Origin: Anisodus tanguticus
Lineage: Eukaryota; Streptophyta; Magnoliopsida; Solanales; Solanaceae
Direction of reading: 5' to 3'
Length of the DNA stretch: 64,000 bases
Assembly: GCA_034509755.1 (NCBI GenBank)
Contig: CM067547.1
Location: 44,356,859-44,420,858, forward strand
Position numbers and translations under genes: made by a program. The notes beneath the pieces were generated by a model, which made no database searches, had not been told where the DNA came from, and saw only the letters and a list, made by a program, of their open reading frames with translations. This document shows positions 1 to 11,137 of this stretch, piece by piece (the first letter of the stretch is position 1; every line of letters starts with the position of its first letter).

Positions 1-942
1 AATACACTAGTACTCATTAATGGAAGGGAGAATGGTTATCTTAATGGTGGAAGTTTCCTAAATTTATCACTATCTTGCTACCCAAGCTGGAGTCTCAAGT
101 AGGAATGAATGCTGGGGAATAAAATAAATGCTAGGTCTAAACCCTCTTTATATTTACCTCGTGACCCGTTCCGGCGGACCCGATTCTGCTAGAGCGGACC
201 CATTCCGGCGGAAGCCCTGTCTGCTAGGGAAGAACACACTAACTTCCCAAACCTCCGCTGGGGCGGGAGCCACCTCCGCTGAGGCGCACTCACCCTGGCG
301 AGTAGACCATCCGCTGCAGCGGATCCTTCACTGACAGAGCAACTCCGTTTCGGCGAGTCAGGCCTCCACTAAGGTGGACCCACCGAGGCAGATGACTGAC
401 CGCCGACGCAAACACCAACAAATAACAATAGCCCAAGTTTCCCCAAAACCTCTGTTAACCACTCGAAATACTCCCGGGACCTCCCAGACACAAACCAAAC
501 ATGCTACCCTATCAGACAACACATTCCAGACTTGCTCGCGCACTCGAATTTCCTAGGAAAGGTCTCTAAAGCTTGGGTTTGACTAAAGTCAACACTTCAG
601 TTCTAATTTCACAAATTTACAAACTAACCCCCAAAATACACCGAGTTGCCTCGGGACCTGATCCAAAGGTTTGACTAAGTCATAAACGTCGTTTATGAGC
701 TAATGGGACCAACAAAACTACAAAAAGAGCACATTTACCCAAAAGTTAACTATGAGTCAAACTTCTCTAATCTCTTAACTTAGAATTTCTCAAACCTACC
801 AAAAAGAATCCAAAACCTATTATAACTCCTCGGGAACTGTAACACTTATCCTCGCAAGTCATAAACACCGAGTTAAAGCTACATGAAGGTATTCTAGAGA
901 AAACAAGTCCAAAATTCCAAAATGACTAAATGGGTCATCACA
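1..942 (-). mobile_element. Probable gypsy-type LTR fragment
   Basis: No gene is seen. Read on the minus strand, the block begins at 942 with TGTGATGACCCATTTAGTCA, the kind of LTR start found in several plant Ty3/gypsy lineages, and runs off the left edge of the window. The 150-400 stretch is clearly more GC-rich (repeats of gcggac / ccgctg type) than its AT-rich neighbours, as is common in gypsy LTRs. Short ORFs at 128-334 and 358-556 lie in this GC-rich part and match nothing I know. No PBS, PPT or second LTR is visible, so a solo or truncated LTR is the most that can be claimed. Confidence 0.35.
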
Positions 943-1200
943 GTCTGTCCCAAATTATGTGACACAATTCGAATTTTGAGAGTCAAATTGTTTAGTTTTG
1001 ATCATGAATTTGGGCATGAAATTTTTAAGTTTTTTGAAATAAAATTTACATATTTGAAAACTAACATAAAAATTACTATAAGTCACGATAATTGACAATT
1101 TAAAAAATATGTAAAAAAATTACGGTCAAAGAAATATTTATTTTAAATATTTGTTTGAATCTATAAATCTGAAAGGTGACACATAATTGGGAGGGGGAGA
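943..1200. mobile_element. MITE-like remnant (Stowaway-type ends)
   Basis: The left end ctgtcccaaattatgtgaca and the right end gtgacacataattgggaggg are imperfect inverted repeats about 250 bp apart around AT-rich DNA. They resemble the CTCCCTCCGTCCCAATT-type ends of common plant Stowaway/mariner MITEs. The left end lacks the usual TACTCCCT start and abuts the LTR fragment directly, so it is probably truncated. No coding content. Confidence 0.4.
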
Positions 1201-2146
1201 ATAATATATTTAATTTTTAGTACCAAAATATAGTGGTTCCAGCTATTAACATCAAATATATTGTATTAGTCTTTTACAATTTCAAATAATAATTGTTGTG
1301 TGTTTGTAGATCATGATCATGTTTTCTTAGTAGATTAATTAGTTACATTATTATTTTTAAATGTAAATTGTTAATCTTAAAATTTTGTTGAAACATAAAT
1401 AAGTGAAAGCTACAGGTTGAAGAATTGAAGAGCTTTCTGTGTGTAAAATTAAAGATAGAAAGTGTAATAGTTTATCAATGAGAAACAACAGACAGAAGGC
1501 AAAGAGGAAAAATACAAAAAAAAAAAACTCAATTTATTCTTGCCACGTAGAGCATCAACAAGTTGTGCCAGATGAAAGATGACATTGGCAGAATGGCAAT
1601 TTGGTCAAAGGAATTAAGCATATATCAGACAGCTACAATAAGACTTCATTTAACCCAATGACATTACTCCATTTGAGTTAAATATACGAAAATAGCCCCG
1701 GGAATAACAGGCAGGCATGTCGACGAAGTGCTGCCTGCTATTCCCTCTTCTTAGATAGTAATTCTACTTTTATTCTTTTTTTTCAAACGACGACAACATT
1801 GTATTAATTGTTGAACTACATACAGATACGTTTTTGAATTGTTGAATCCTAACATGATATTACTAATAATTGAATACAATAACATACTCAGTGAAATCCC
1901 ATAAAATGGAGTCTAGGGTAAAATTATATATTCGATAAAGTTTTTATATCTTCAAACCGAATAATTTGTTATTGAAACAGATTTAATAAACCGGTGAAGT
2001 TTTTATTACTTCAAACCGAATATTAAATTTGGAGTAGAAAATCCAATAATTTTAATCTCCAACATTGGGAGTAGAAAATCATGAAAGTCTTAATCTCCAA
2101 AAGGATAAATGATTACTTCTGAAAAATAATATTTTTTCTATGTTAG

Positions 2147-2270
2147 AGAAGAACATTTTTATATGTAAGAAAAAAGTACTTTTATATATAGAAAGAAATA
2201 CTTTTATATGTCAGAAAAAAATAATTTTATATGTCAGAAAAAAGTACTTTTTATGTATGGTAAAAAAAAT
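2147..2270. repeat. AT-rich tandem repeat, about 23-25 bp unit
   Basis: Four to five degenerate units with the core acttttatatgtcagaaaaa follow one another. The short ORF across them (2140-2385) is a by-product of the repeat and not a gene. Confidence 0.65.
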
Positions 2271-2713
2271 ACTTTTTTCTCTCTCTGTTGCAGATTATCA
2301 AAAACTTTTTGAACACATAAATAGTATATTTATTAAATTCCTTAAGATTGTTGTCCAATCTATGCTCAAAACAATAATTTGTTAGTAAAACAATGTTCAA
2401 ACAATAAAATAATATTGCAATAAAAACTGAGAAATAAGATGACAAAAGTAGTATCCGAGATCACATAATTCACTGTGTTCTTAAGAAATTTAATCCCCTC
2501 AAGTACCTGAGATTATGGATTACTTCCTCCAAGAATATAACAGATAAACTTGTCAAAGGAGTAGCGGTACCTCAAAGGCTTATGACTTCACGCGAACTCA
2601 AAAATGACAATGAATCACACAAGACATTGACTCAGTTTTTACGTTGTAAAAATTATGCAGAATGCAGATGATGTACATAATATTTTTTGATGCAAAAAAA
2701 TGAGGGACAACCC

Positions 2714-2724
2714 TCTATTTATAG
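2714..2724 (-). promoter_or_regulatory. TATA-box-like site
   Basis: The minus strand reads CTATAAATAGAGGGTTGT, a close match to the plant TATA consensus. No transcript or gene can be tied to it. It may belong to an unrecognised LTR or a degraded promoter. Confidence 0.25.
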
Positions 2725-2760
2725 CCAATTTTTTTTACTAATTGGTGTCTATTCGGAATA

Positions 2761-2814
2761 GACACAAACGTGTGAATAGACACCAAAGTGTGAATAGACG
2801 CAAATGTGTGAACA
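2761..2814. repeat. Three tandem 18-bp units
   Basis: The units gacacaaacgtgtgaata, gacaccaaagtgtgaata and gacgcaaatgtgtgaaca are contiguous and differ at few positions. A partial related unit precedes them (gtgtctattcggaata). Confidence 0.75.
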
Positions 2815-3327
2815 TACTTTTGTCTGTTCAAACTGGAGGAACTAATCCAGTAAATTCTAGAATCGGAAAAATAAAATATTATTATTTCGTGAAATTCAAA
2901 TTTAAATTGTGAAAATAATAGCTTCGAATTTACATTTTCCTTCTTTTCATTTTTTCATTCATTTCTCATTCACACCCACATAGCTAGCTTAACACTTTGT
3001 AAACTAACTCCAACCATTAATAAGTTAAAATTTAATAGTGACTAAAAGAATCCTAAACCTAAAAAGAGCTAGTTCTCAGAAGTTTCCTACGATAAATTAT
3101 TAATTTAGATTTTTTGTTCTTATATCTTCTATTCCATCGTCTTATTTTTCTCTAAATTTGACCCTATATAGAATGCCATATTTTTTCCCCTAAAATTTCC
3201 GGCCAAAGCTTTTAATGCAGTATAAAAGTTTTCCTACATATTCAACTCTATCTAGAGGTTCAATTGTCCAATCCCTCATCTTCTTAGTAGTTGGTGTTTA
3301 TGATTGCAAGCATATTCATGTAGTTTA

Positions 3328-3503
3328 TGATAGAATATTTTCAAAATATTCCCGTATATTGTATATCTCTTATATTGGGTAAATTTATATTCCGATTGTA
3401 ATTAGAAAGATTAGTTATCCAGTTTGTAGTCATGTAAATAATTATGCAACACTATATATATTGTACACAATAATGAATGAAAGGCATGGAACATATTCCT
3501 TTA
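3328..3503 (+). repeat. 5' LTR of copia 1
   Basis: Starts TGATAGAATATTTTC and ends ATTCCTTTA. Pairs with 7900-8076. It ends immediately before the PBS. Confidence 0.92.
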
Positions 3504-3515
3504 TGGTATCAGAAG
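3504..3515 (+). other. Primer binding site of copia 1
   Basis: tggtatcagaag directly follows the 5' LTR and matches the initiator-Met-tRNA-type PBS (TGGTATCAGAGC) except at the end. Confidence 0.85.
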
Positions 3516-3607
3516 TCAAACCCTAATTGTTTTCTCTAACCCCCCCCCCCTCTCGGCAGCCCTCCTCATTATTTCTTCAACTTTCCTCTCTTCCTCTCCA
3601 ATTTTCA

Positions 3608-4560
3608 ATGGCTGAACAACCTAAATTACATCCTGCTCTTGCAGTTAACAACATCAAGAATTTCATTTCCATAACTCTTGAGATGGAAAAGGTTCAGTAT
3701 TCATCTTAGGCGGAATTATTTAAGATTCATTGTCGTGTGTACAAAATCATCGAAGATATCATCCCTCCAAAATCAAAGCCCCTGGAAACAACTGTTGATT
3801 CTGATGATGAACTTTGGTCCCGCTTAAATGTGGTTGTCATACAATGGATCTATGACACGATCTCAAACGATCTATTGCATACAATAATTGAAATCGATGT
3901 CACTGCACGACAAATGTGGGAGCGCTTGGAAAGTATTTTTCATGATAATAGGACACAACGTGCCTTGTATCTGGAAAATCAATTTCAGGCCATTCAGTAG
4001 AACGATTTTCCTAATGCGTCGGCCTATTGTCAAGAACTTAAGATGATTGTCGATCAACTCTCCAACGTCGGTGCACCGGTCACTAATCAATGAAACCAAT
4101 GACGGCATCGCTACCATCCTCCAACAATGCATATTATTGCATCCATTCTATGAGGCTCGATCGAGATTTATCCTCGAAGAAACCCAGAAACCAAGTGGGC
4201 AATGACTAACTCCAGCACCGCCGATACCGCTCTCGTAACCACCGGCGATAATCATGCCAACCCGATGGGCTCAACTCCTGCCCCATCCAATCGGCAATCC
4301 AACGATCCAACACATGGATCACATCCCCGGAATAAGAACAAAGGAAGAAATTCCGGGCAGCCACGGTGGCAGCGGCGACAATAGTGGCCGAGGCAGAAAT
4401 AGTGGCAGTGGCGGTAGGAGGCAGCCCCCGTCGACCGGCAACCACTCACAACGGCAGCAGCCTCCGCCGTGGGCTACCTACCCACCATGGACTGTGTGGG
4501 CCCGTCGGTTTGGGCTGATGTACCTTTCCCTTACCTAACGTCCTTCTAGGCCTAACCTCC
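3608..4560 (+). pseudogene. copia 1 gag remnant
   Basis: The reading starts MAEQPKLHPALAVNNIKNF, the usual N-terminus of this copia gag group. A Trp codon before AELFKIH has become TAG (about 3708), and another stop follows FQAIQ (about 4000). Segments with WIYDTISNDLLHTI and TARQMWERLESIFHDN match the gag helical region. From about 4100 the frame shifts repeatedly through a Gly/Arg/Asn/Pro-rich tail. No zinc knuckle is visible. It cannot give a full Gag. Confidence 0.85.
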
Positions 4561-4675
4561 GACCCGACTGGCCCAGTCCAGCATCTTCGGCGCACGTCCA
4601 TAGCAGGCATATAGTGCACAGGTCTCTCCTTCTTCAACCTACGCACCGACGGATATTGAGGCAGCCATAAACACT

Positions 4676-5830
4676 ATGTCTCTCAACACTCCAGACAACA
4701 ATTGGTACATGGATAGTGGCGCCACATCTCACATGACATCATCCCAAGGTACTCTCTTGTTTTATTTCAATATGAGCAATTTAAATCATAATATTATTGT
4801 TGGTAGTGGACAAGGCATTCCCATTCGAGGTTGTGGAAAATTATCCCTCTCTCCACCACATCCTCCGTTAGCTTTAAAAAATATCCTCCATGCCCTGAAA
4901 CTTATCAAAAATCTAATCTTTATGCGTCATTTCACAAATGACAATAATGTTTCCCTTGAATTTGATCCTTTTGATTTTTCTGTGAAGGACCTTATGACAG
5001 AGATGCACATCATGAGATGTGATAGCACCGGAGACCCTTATCCTATCACCACCACCATCAGCCATCCAGCCTCCTCTCCATCAACCTTTCCCGCAATTTC
5101 ATCTCTTTTATGGTATAATAGATTAGGACATTCGGGAGACTCTGTTTTACGCTACCTTAGCAATAATAAATTTATTGATTGCAAACATGTCTCTTATCCT
5201 CGTGTTTTTGTATCTTGTGTTTTTGAGAAACATGTCAAGTTTCTATTTTATTCTTCATCCATTTGTACTTTAATGCCTTTTGATATAATACACAATAATT
5301 TATGGACTTCTCCTATCTTAAGCATGGTCGGGCATCGATATTATATGTTATTTTTATATGATTATTCAAACTTCCTATGGACTTTTCCCATTGGTAATAA
5401 GTCCCAAGTCTATTATATTTTTTCTTCATTTAGCGCTTTAATTAAGACATAATTTGAAAAGAATATCAAATGTTTCCAATGTGACAATGGGGGGGGGGGG
5501 ATTCGATAATAATAAATTCAAACTTTTATGCGCCAGACACGATCTTGTTTTTCATCTTTTCTGTCCCCGCACATCTCCACAAAATGGCAAAGCCGAATGA
5601 AAAATTACCCCCTTACTTTTGGCATTACGCTCTATCAATGGCAATCTATCTCTTAAACATTCTCCCAAATAAGTCTCTCAAACACAAGTCTCTCACTCAA
5701 ATTCTCTATCTTCGGGACCCTTCCTATAAGCATTTATGAACTTTCGGATATCTATGCTACCCCCTCCATCCCTCCACACAAATCCACAAGCTGCAACCTA
5801 GGTCCACCCCGTGTGTATTTCTTGGCTACC
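4676..5830 (+). pseudogene. copia 1 protease-integrase remnant
   Basis: The protease motif WYMDSGATSHMT keeps the catalytic Asp. The GAG-pre-integrase part reads LWYNRLGHSGDS, but the downstream zinc-binding Cys pair is damaged. The integrase core is interrupted by a stop (about 5451) and then by a run of 12 G at 5489-5500, exactly where an Asp-Asn-Gly motif is expected. After it come pieces of the integrase tail (LPPYFWHYALSMAIYLLN, PRSTPCVFLGYP). The enzyme is certainly inactive. Confidence 0.87.
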
Positions 5831-6409
5831 CCCTAATCATTGAGGTTACAATTGTTACCACTTGTCCAGCTAAAAAAAATTGTTTCTTGGCATGTCATAT
5901 TTGAGGAGTCCCAATTCCCATTTGCAAAACTCCATTCTCCACCTCTGAATTCCTATGATGGTTTAAATCCCCTTATAATTCATCACTTACAAAGTCAGTC
6001 GCTACCCTCACCGGCGCGCGACCCACCTCCCTTTGTTTCGTGTCAGGTAGGCCAGCTAGCCCCGCCAGAGGTACCTCGAAACAACCCCTCTCGAATTTCT
6101 GATGTCACTGCTCCTTGCTCCTAGCCAGTGCCCCCACCCCTTCTACCTGATTTCACTGCCTAGTCTCGGCCAGCACTTATGCCCCACCCCTCCCTCATCC
6201 TCGATCCTCGCTCACCCTGCTTACCTCTCAGCCACCGACCTGCCCAACCACTTGCCGATCCTCTCCACCCCCTTGAGGCACCCATACATACGATGGAAAC
6301 CTGTGCTATACACGACATTTCCAAATCCAAATGGCTATTTAACTTATCCATTTCGGTTTCCCCTTCACCTATTCCTCGTAATTCGAAAGATGCCTTGTCC
6401 GATCCTAAT

Positions 6410-7860
6410 TGTAAAAATGCAATGATTGACGAATATAATGCTCTTATTGAAAATAAGATGTGGGATCTAGTACCCCGTCCTCCTAAAGCTGATATTATTT
6501 ATACTATGTTGATTTTTCGACATAAAAAGAAATATGATGGTTCTTTTGAGAGTCACAAGGCCCATCTTATAGGTGATGACATGTCTCAATAGGTAGGAGT
6601 GGATTGTGATGAAACTTTCAGCTAGGTAGTGAAACTGGCAACTATTCGGACCATTCTCAGTATTTCTTTATCCAAATCTTGGCCTATTCATCAACTTGAC
6701 GTCAAAAATGCTTTCTTACATGGGGACCTTCATGAAACCGTATATATGCATCAGTCTATGGGATTCAAGGATTCGGTTCATCCAGATTATGTGTGTCTTT
6801 TGAAGAAATCACTCTATGGACTGAATAGGCTCCTCGTGCATGGTACCAACGGTTTGCTGATTTTGTATCCTTTATCGGTTTTTCACATAGAAAATTTGAT
6901 CATTCGATGTTTATCTATAGCAAGGGTAATGACATGGCATACATCCTACTATATGTTGATAATATCATCCTCACTACATCTTCTAATGCACCTCGTCGAT
7001 CCATCATGTCACTCCTTCCCTCTGACTTTGCTATGAAGGATTTGGGGCCCTTAAGCTATTTTTTGGGCATTGATGTTACGAGACATACAAATGGCTTATT
7101 CTTTGTCAAAGAGATCCTTGACCAAGCAGGCATGACGTCTTGTAAACCGGCCCACACATCGGTGGACACTAATTCCAAACTCAATGCATCTTCAGGTTCT
7201 CTGTATGCCGATCCGACTCACTATCGCAGTTTAGCAGGCATATTACAGTATCTCACTTTCATGAGACCAGATATATCCTATGTCGTGCAACAAATATGCT
7301 TACATAAGCACATCCCAACGGATGCACATATGAAGATGCTCAAACATAATTTGCGATATGTTCAAGGTACTCTTCACTTCGGCCTCCATCTGTACAAGTC
7401 CACACTCTCTAGTCTCACATCTTATTCTGACGCTGACTGGGATGGATATCCGGACACTCGTTTCTCCACTTCAGGTTATTGTGTCTTTCTCAAAGATAAC
7501 TTACTTTCTTGGTCTTTTAAAAAACAAGCTATTCTGTCTCGATCCAGTGCCGAAGCCGAGTACAGAGGAGTCGCGAATGTTACCTCTGAGTTATGTTGGA
7601 TACGCAACCTTCTGTTGGAACTTCACTGCCCAATCCACAAGGCTACATTGGTCTACTGTGATAATGTCAGTGCGATATATATCTCCGGCAATCCCGTTCA
7701 ACATCAGCGCACTAAACACTTTGAAATGGATATTCACTTTGTACGTGAAAAAGTGGCTTGTGGACAAGTTTGTTTCCTTCATGTTCCTTCCACGTATCAA
7801 ATTGCTGATATATTTACTAAAGGACTTCCGCGCATACTTTTTTATGATTTTTGAGCCAGT
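6410..7860 (+). pseudogene. copia 1 reverse transcriptase-RNase H remnant
   Basis: RT motifs include QLDVKNAFLHGDLHETVYMH and LKKSLYGLNR. The catalytic YVDD box reads YVDN (LLYVDNIILT, about 6950), losing the second Asp. Stops occur at about 6591 and 6624 and frames change near 6820. The RNase H part keeps SRSSAEAEYRG, VYCDNVSAIY, HFEMDIHFVREKV and IADIFTKGL in one long frame to 7854. Old and non-functional. Confidence 0.9.
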
Positions 7861-7899
7861 CTCAGCGTACGAAAACTTCTCGCTTCGACTGTGAGGGTG

Positions 7900-8076
7900 T
7901 GATAGAATATTTTCATAATATTCCCTTATATTTGTCTATATCTTATATTAGGTAAATTTATATTCTGATTGTAATTAGGAAGATTAGTTACCTAGTTTGT
8001 AGCCATGTAAATAATTATGTAACACTATATATATTGTACACAATAATGAATGAAAGGCAGGGAACATATTCATTTA
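7900..8076 (+). repeat. 3' LTR of copia 1
   Basis: Starts TGATAGAATATTTTC, ends ATTCATTTA, and is followed by the target duplicate GTTTA. Confidence 0.92.
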
Positions 8077-8081
8077 GTTTA

Positions 8082-8495
8082 CATGTGTGGTTTAAACTTA
8101 ATAATAGTAAAATTTAAATTTCACATAAGATCATATGTGTTTTTGATATTACTATCGTAGTGAATATTAGGATAAATATGAATCTGTGATTTCGTTGATT
8201 GTGTAATCCATAAATTAATCTCAAATTCCTTGAGGAACTTGTGCTTGATATTTTTGGCAGTAAATAATGTAACAGTATAAAGGAACAATGTCATTTAACC
8301 AATATCACAATACTGACTTAGCTTAGATGAGGTAGAGACGTTGAAGAGCATGGATTGAATCAATGCCAATCAGGACTATAAAAGGACACGTAATAGTATA
8401 TCCTCAGTTATAACTCTTTACCTAAATGTCATATTATTTTGTGATTGCAGTTATATTCTAGAAAAGATTATCTATTTGAAGGGATAAATATAAAT
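8082..8495. other. Short host spacer, no gene seen
   Basis: AT-rich DNA between two copia elements. I see no ORF or RNA gene in it. It ends in the GTAAG target copy (8496-8500) of copia 2. Confidence 0.6.
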
Positions 8496-8500
8496 GTAAG

Positions 8501-8679
8501 TATTAGCATGTACATGCATATACCATAATTAGAATATATTCCATTTATTGTGTAATATTTAGTGATGTATAATTATGGTAGATATAGGATTCTTATTGTA
8601 TTGTGATTCTACATTGTATACTATATATATTTTGTATTAATGAGAAAGACTCCCCAAGGGAGATTAACACATTCTAACA
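8501..8679 (+). repeat. 5' LTR of copia 2
   Basis: Runs from TATTAGCATGTACATG to ATTCTAACA and is followed by PBS-like tggtatcata at 8680-8689. Confidence 0.9.
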
Positions 8680-8940
8680 TGGTATCATAATCCAATACTT
8701 AAACCCTATTTTTTCCTCCCCTCGATTTCTTCAAAAACCGATCCTTCCCGAGAACAGAAAAGTAACTGCACAACAATTTCTTTTTGTCCTTTCCCCTTTT
8801 CTAGAACAGAACAACACTTGTTGTCCTCTGGTTCGACCAACCTATCAGAGAAAAATAAATCCTTTCATCTTTTTTGTTTCTCTTTTCCTCTCATTACACG
8901 AGACATATCAACTTTTGTCCTACATCCGAAAACCCATTAA

Positions 8941-9983
8941 ATGGATCCTTTCGCTACTCCCACATCTCCTAATGCTTCTGCATCCTCCTCAGACGTCGTT
9001 GATAACCCCCCTCCCTCTTCAACATCCTACTTCTATCCTGCTTTCACCGTCACAAATATCAAGAATTTCATCTCATTAATTCTTAATCAGGAAGACGGTC
9101 AATATTCCTCGTGGGTTGAACTATTCAATATCTAGGCTTGTGCGTACACGTACTTGACCATATCGACGACTCTATCTCTCGCCCTCTAGACGTTGTAGAA
9201 ATGACATGGCATCTCCTTGACGCCATTGTTAAACATTGGATTTATGGCACCATATCTAAAGACTTGCTTCATACAATCATGAAAAAAGGTACCTCGGCTC
9301 GTGAGTTATGGGTTCGATTGGAAGAAATATTTCAGGACAACAAAAATACTCAAGCCGTGTTTTTGGAGGAGCAGTTCAACAATTCATGTCTCAAGAATTT
9401 TTCCAACATGTCCGAATATTGTAAATATTTAAAACTGGTTGCGGATCAACTATCTAACATGGGAACGTCAGTTTCCGAAACTAAGATGGTCCTCCAACTT
9501 GTTGCGAGCTTACCAAAAGGTGAATATGATATTCTCACAACAATGATTCAACAAGCTGACTCACTATCGAGTTTCAATAAGGCACTCTCACAATTGCTCT
9601 TGGAGGAAAACAGGCACGCTAAACAGGGCAAACACAACCAAAAGGCATTAGAAGTTAAAAATCGGATGCCAAACACCGCCTCCACCACCCAACCGCCACC
9701 ACCGAACAACCATCCGCGGGATAGCCACGGTGGCAGAGGCGGTCGTGGCAGAGGCACCAGAAAATGGGGTAAGGATCGTGGCCGAGGTGGTAAGTCCCAA
9801 CAGCAGGCCAACAATCATGGACAGTGGCCCGCCCCCACTGGCCAGTGGCCTTACCCAGTCAGTTGGGTTGCATACCCAGTCCAACAGTCACAAGCCCAGC
9901 AGCCCTTCCCACAATTTGGTCTCTTGGGACCTGGTCCAAGCCCAAGACCATGCCAATGCCCAGCCTTAGCAACAGGGCAGTAG
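8941..9983 (+). pseudogene. copia 2 gag
   Basis: The first frame (8941-9135) carries FYPAFTVTNIKNFISLIL. A TAG at about 9133 and a frame change follow, then a long open frame to 9983 with WIYGTISKDLLHTIM, ARELWVRLEEIFQDN, a helical stretch ending in LLLEENRHAKQ, and a Gly/Arg/Pro/Gln-rich tail (GGRGGRGRG). No CCHC knuckle is seen. Order and motifs match copia 1 gag. The premature stop makes it non-functional as read. Confidence 0.87.
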
Positions 9984-10087
9984 GCCCATGTCACGATGCC
10001 GGTCCAGAATCAATTTCCAATAGGCCTGGCTCACACTGATTTGGGCCAGACCTTCAGCTCTTCAAATATGCAGCAGCCCGATAAAAA

Positions 10088-11137
10088 TTAGTACATAGAT
10101 ACGGGGACCACATCTCACCTCACCTGCTCTATTGGTAATCTTCCCAAACTATTTAGTTTAAAGCATCCTCATTATATTACTGTTGGTAGTGGTCACCGCA
10201 TTCCAATTCAGGGCTATGGTACAACCTACACCCAACCATCTCACCCACCCTTCTCCTTAAATAATGTCATTTATTCTCCCAACATTATTAAAAACTTAAT
10301 ATATGTCCAAAAATTTATTCGCAATAATTCCTCCTCTGTTGACTTTGATCCTTTTAGTTTTACTATGAAAGACCTTTGTATGGGGACACCTCTTACGAGA
10401 TGTAATAGCACAGAGGATCTCTATCCTTTCCCATCCGCCTCCGCTGCCAGCTCCTACGCTCATTTATCTCTTGCCGCTATTTCCCTGTCAACTTGGCATA
10501 ATAGGCTCGGACACCCAGGAGCTCTTGTCTTTAATTTTCTTAGAAGCAATAATTTTATTTGATGTAATGGGAAACTTGCCCAAAATTGTGTTTCTTGTCA
10601 ATTAGGCAAACATGTTCGTCTTCCGTTTAAGTCATCTCTTAGTGCTACGTTTTCTCCTTTTGACATTGTTCATGCTGATTTATAGACATCTCCCCTTATT
10701 AGCACTCTAGGTCATAAATATTATCTCGTCTTATTAGATGGTTACTCTCACTTTATTTGGATTTACCCACTAAAGTTCAAGTCAGAAGTTTTTGCAAACT
10801 TTCTTGAAATTCGTATTTATGTCAAAACGCAATTTGAAAAAGTCATAAAATCGTTTCAATGTGATAATGGTCGTGAATTTAATAATTTCATGTTTCACAA
10901 ATTTTGCAACAACAATGGCATGGTTATGGAAAAGCTGAACAAATCATCCGCACCATAAATAACATGGTCCGTAATTTCCTTTTTCATGCATGTCTCCCTC
11001 CATCCTTTTGGGTTTATTCGGTCAAAATGGTAAAATCCGTCCTTAATATTTTACCCACTAGCACCCTTCACAACATAACCCCAACCGAAATATTATACCA
11101 TCGGATCCCCTCTTATGATTACCTACGGATTTTCGGT
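10088..11137 (+). pseudogene. copia 2 protease-integrase, truncated at 11137
   Basis: The protease motif reads YIDTGTTSHLT. GAG-pre-integrase has TWHNRLGHPGALVFNFL and a Cys pair (NCVSCQLGKHV). The core retains FDIVHADL (with a following stop), a YLVLLDGYSHF-like segment and QCDNGREFNNF. The tail stops after YDYLRIFG at 11137, where sequence of the nested minus-strand element begins. Stops at about 10561 and 10684 and frame changes show decay before or after that insertion. Confidence 0.87.

Larger units (their letters stand above)
1201..3322. other. AT-rich intergenic DNA, no gene seen
   Basis: No ORF here resembles a protein. The stretch holds a 12-bp poly-A run near 1516, two diverged copies of a segment containing tcttcaaaccgaata (about 1950-2030), two copies of an agtagaaaatc...taatctccaa segment (about 2032-2100), and the two tandem arrays listed separately. 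The part from about 2460 to 2960 contains a minus-strand TATA-like box and could be a promoter or LTR remnant, but I cannot assign it. Confidence 0.5.
3328..8076 (+). mobile_element. Ty1/copia retrotransposon 1, near full length, degenerate
   Basis: The 4749-bp element has 176/177-bp LTRs, an initiator-Met-type PBS, a weak PPT (gtgagggtg) just before the 3' LTR, and a perfect 5-bp target duplication GTTTA at 3323-3327 and 8077-8081. Internal domains run gag, protease, integrase, reverse transcriptase, RNase H, the copia order. The gag start (HPALAVNNIKNFI) and short LTRs suit the Retrofit/Ale-like group (inference). The frame is broken many times. By eye the LTRs differ at roughly 14 sites plus small indels, so this is an old insertion. 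Confidence 0.93.
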
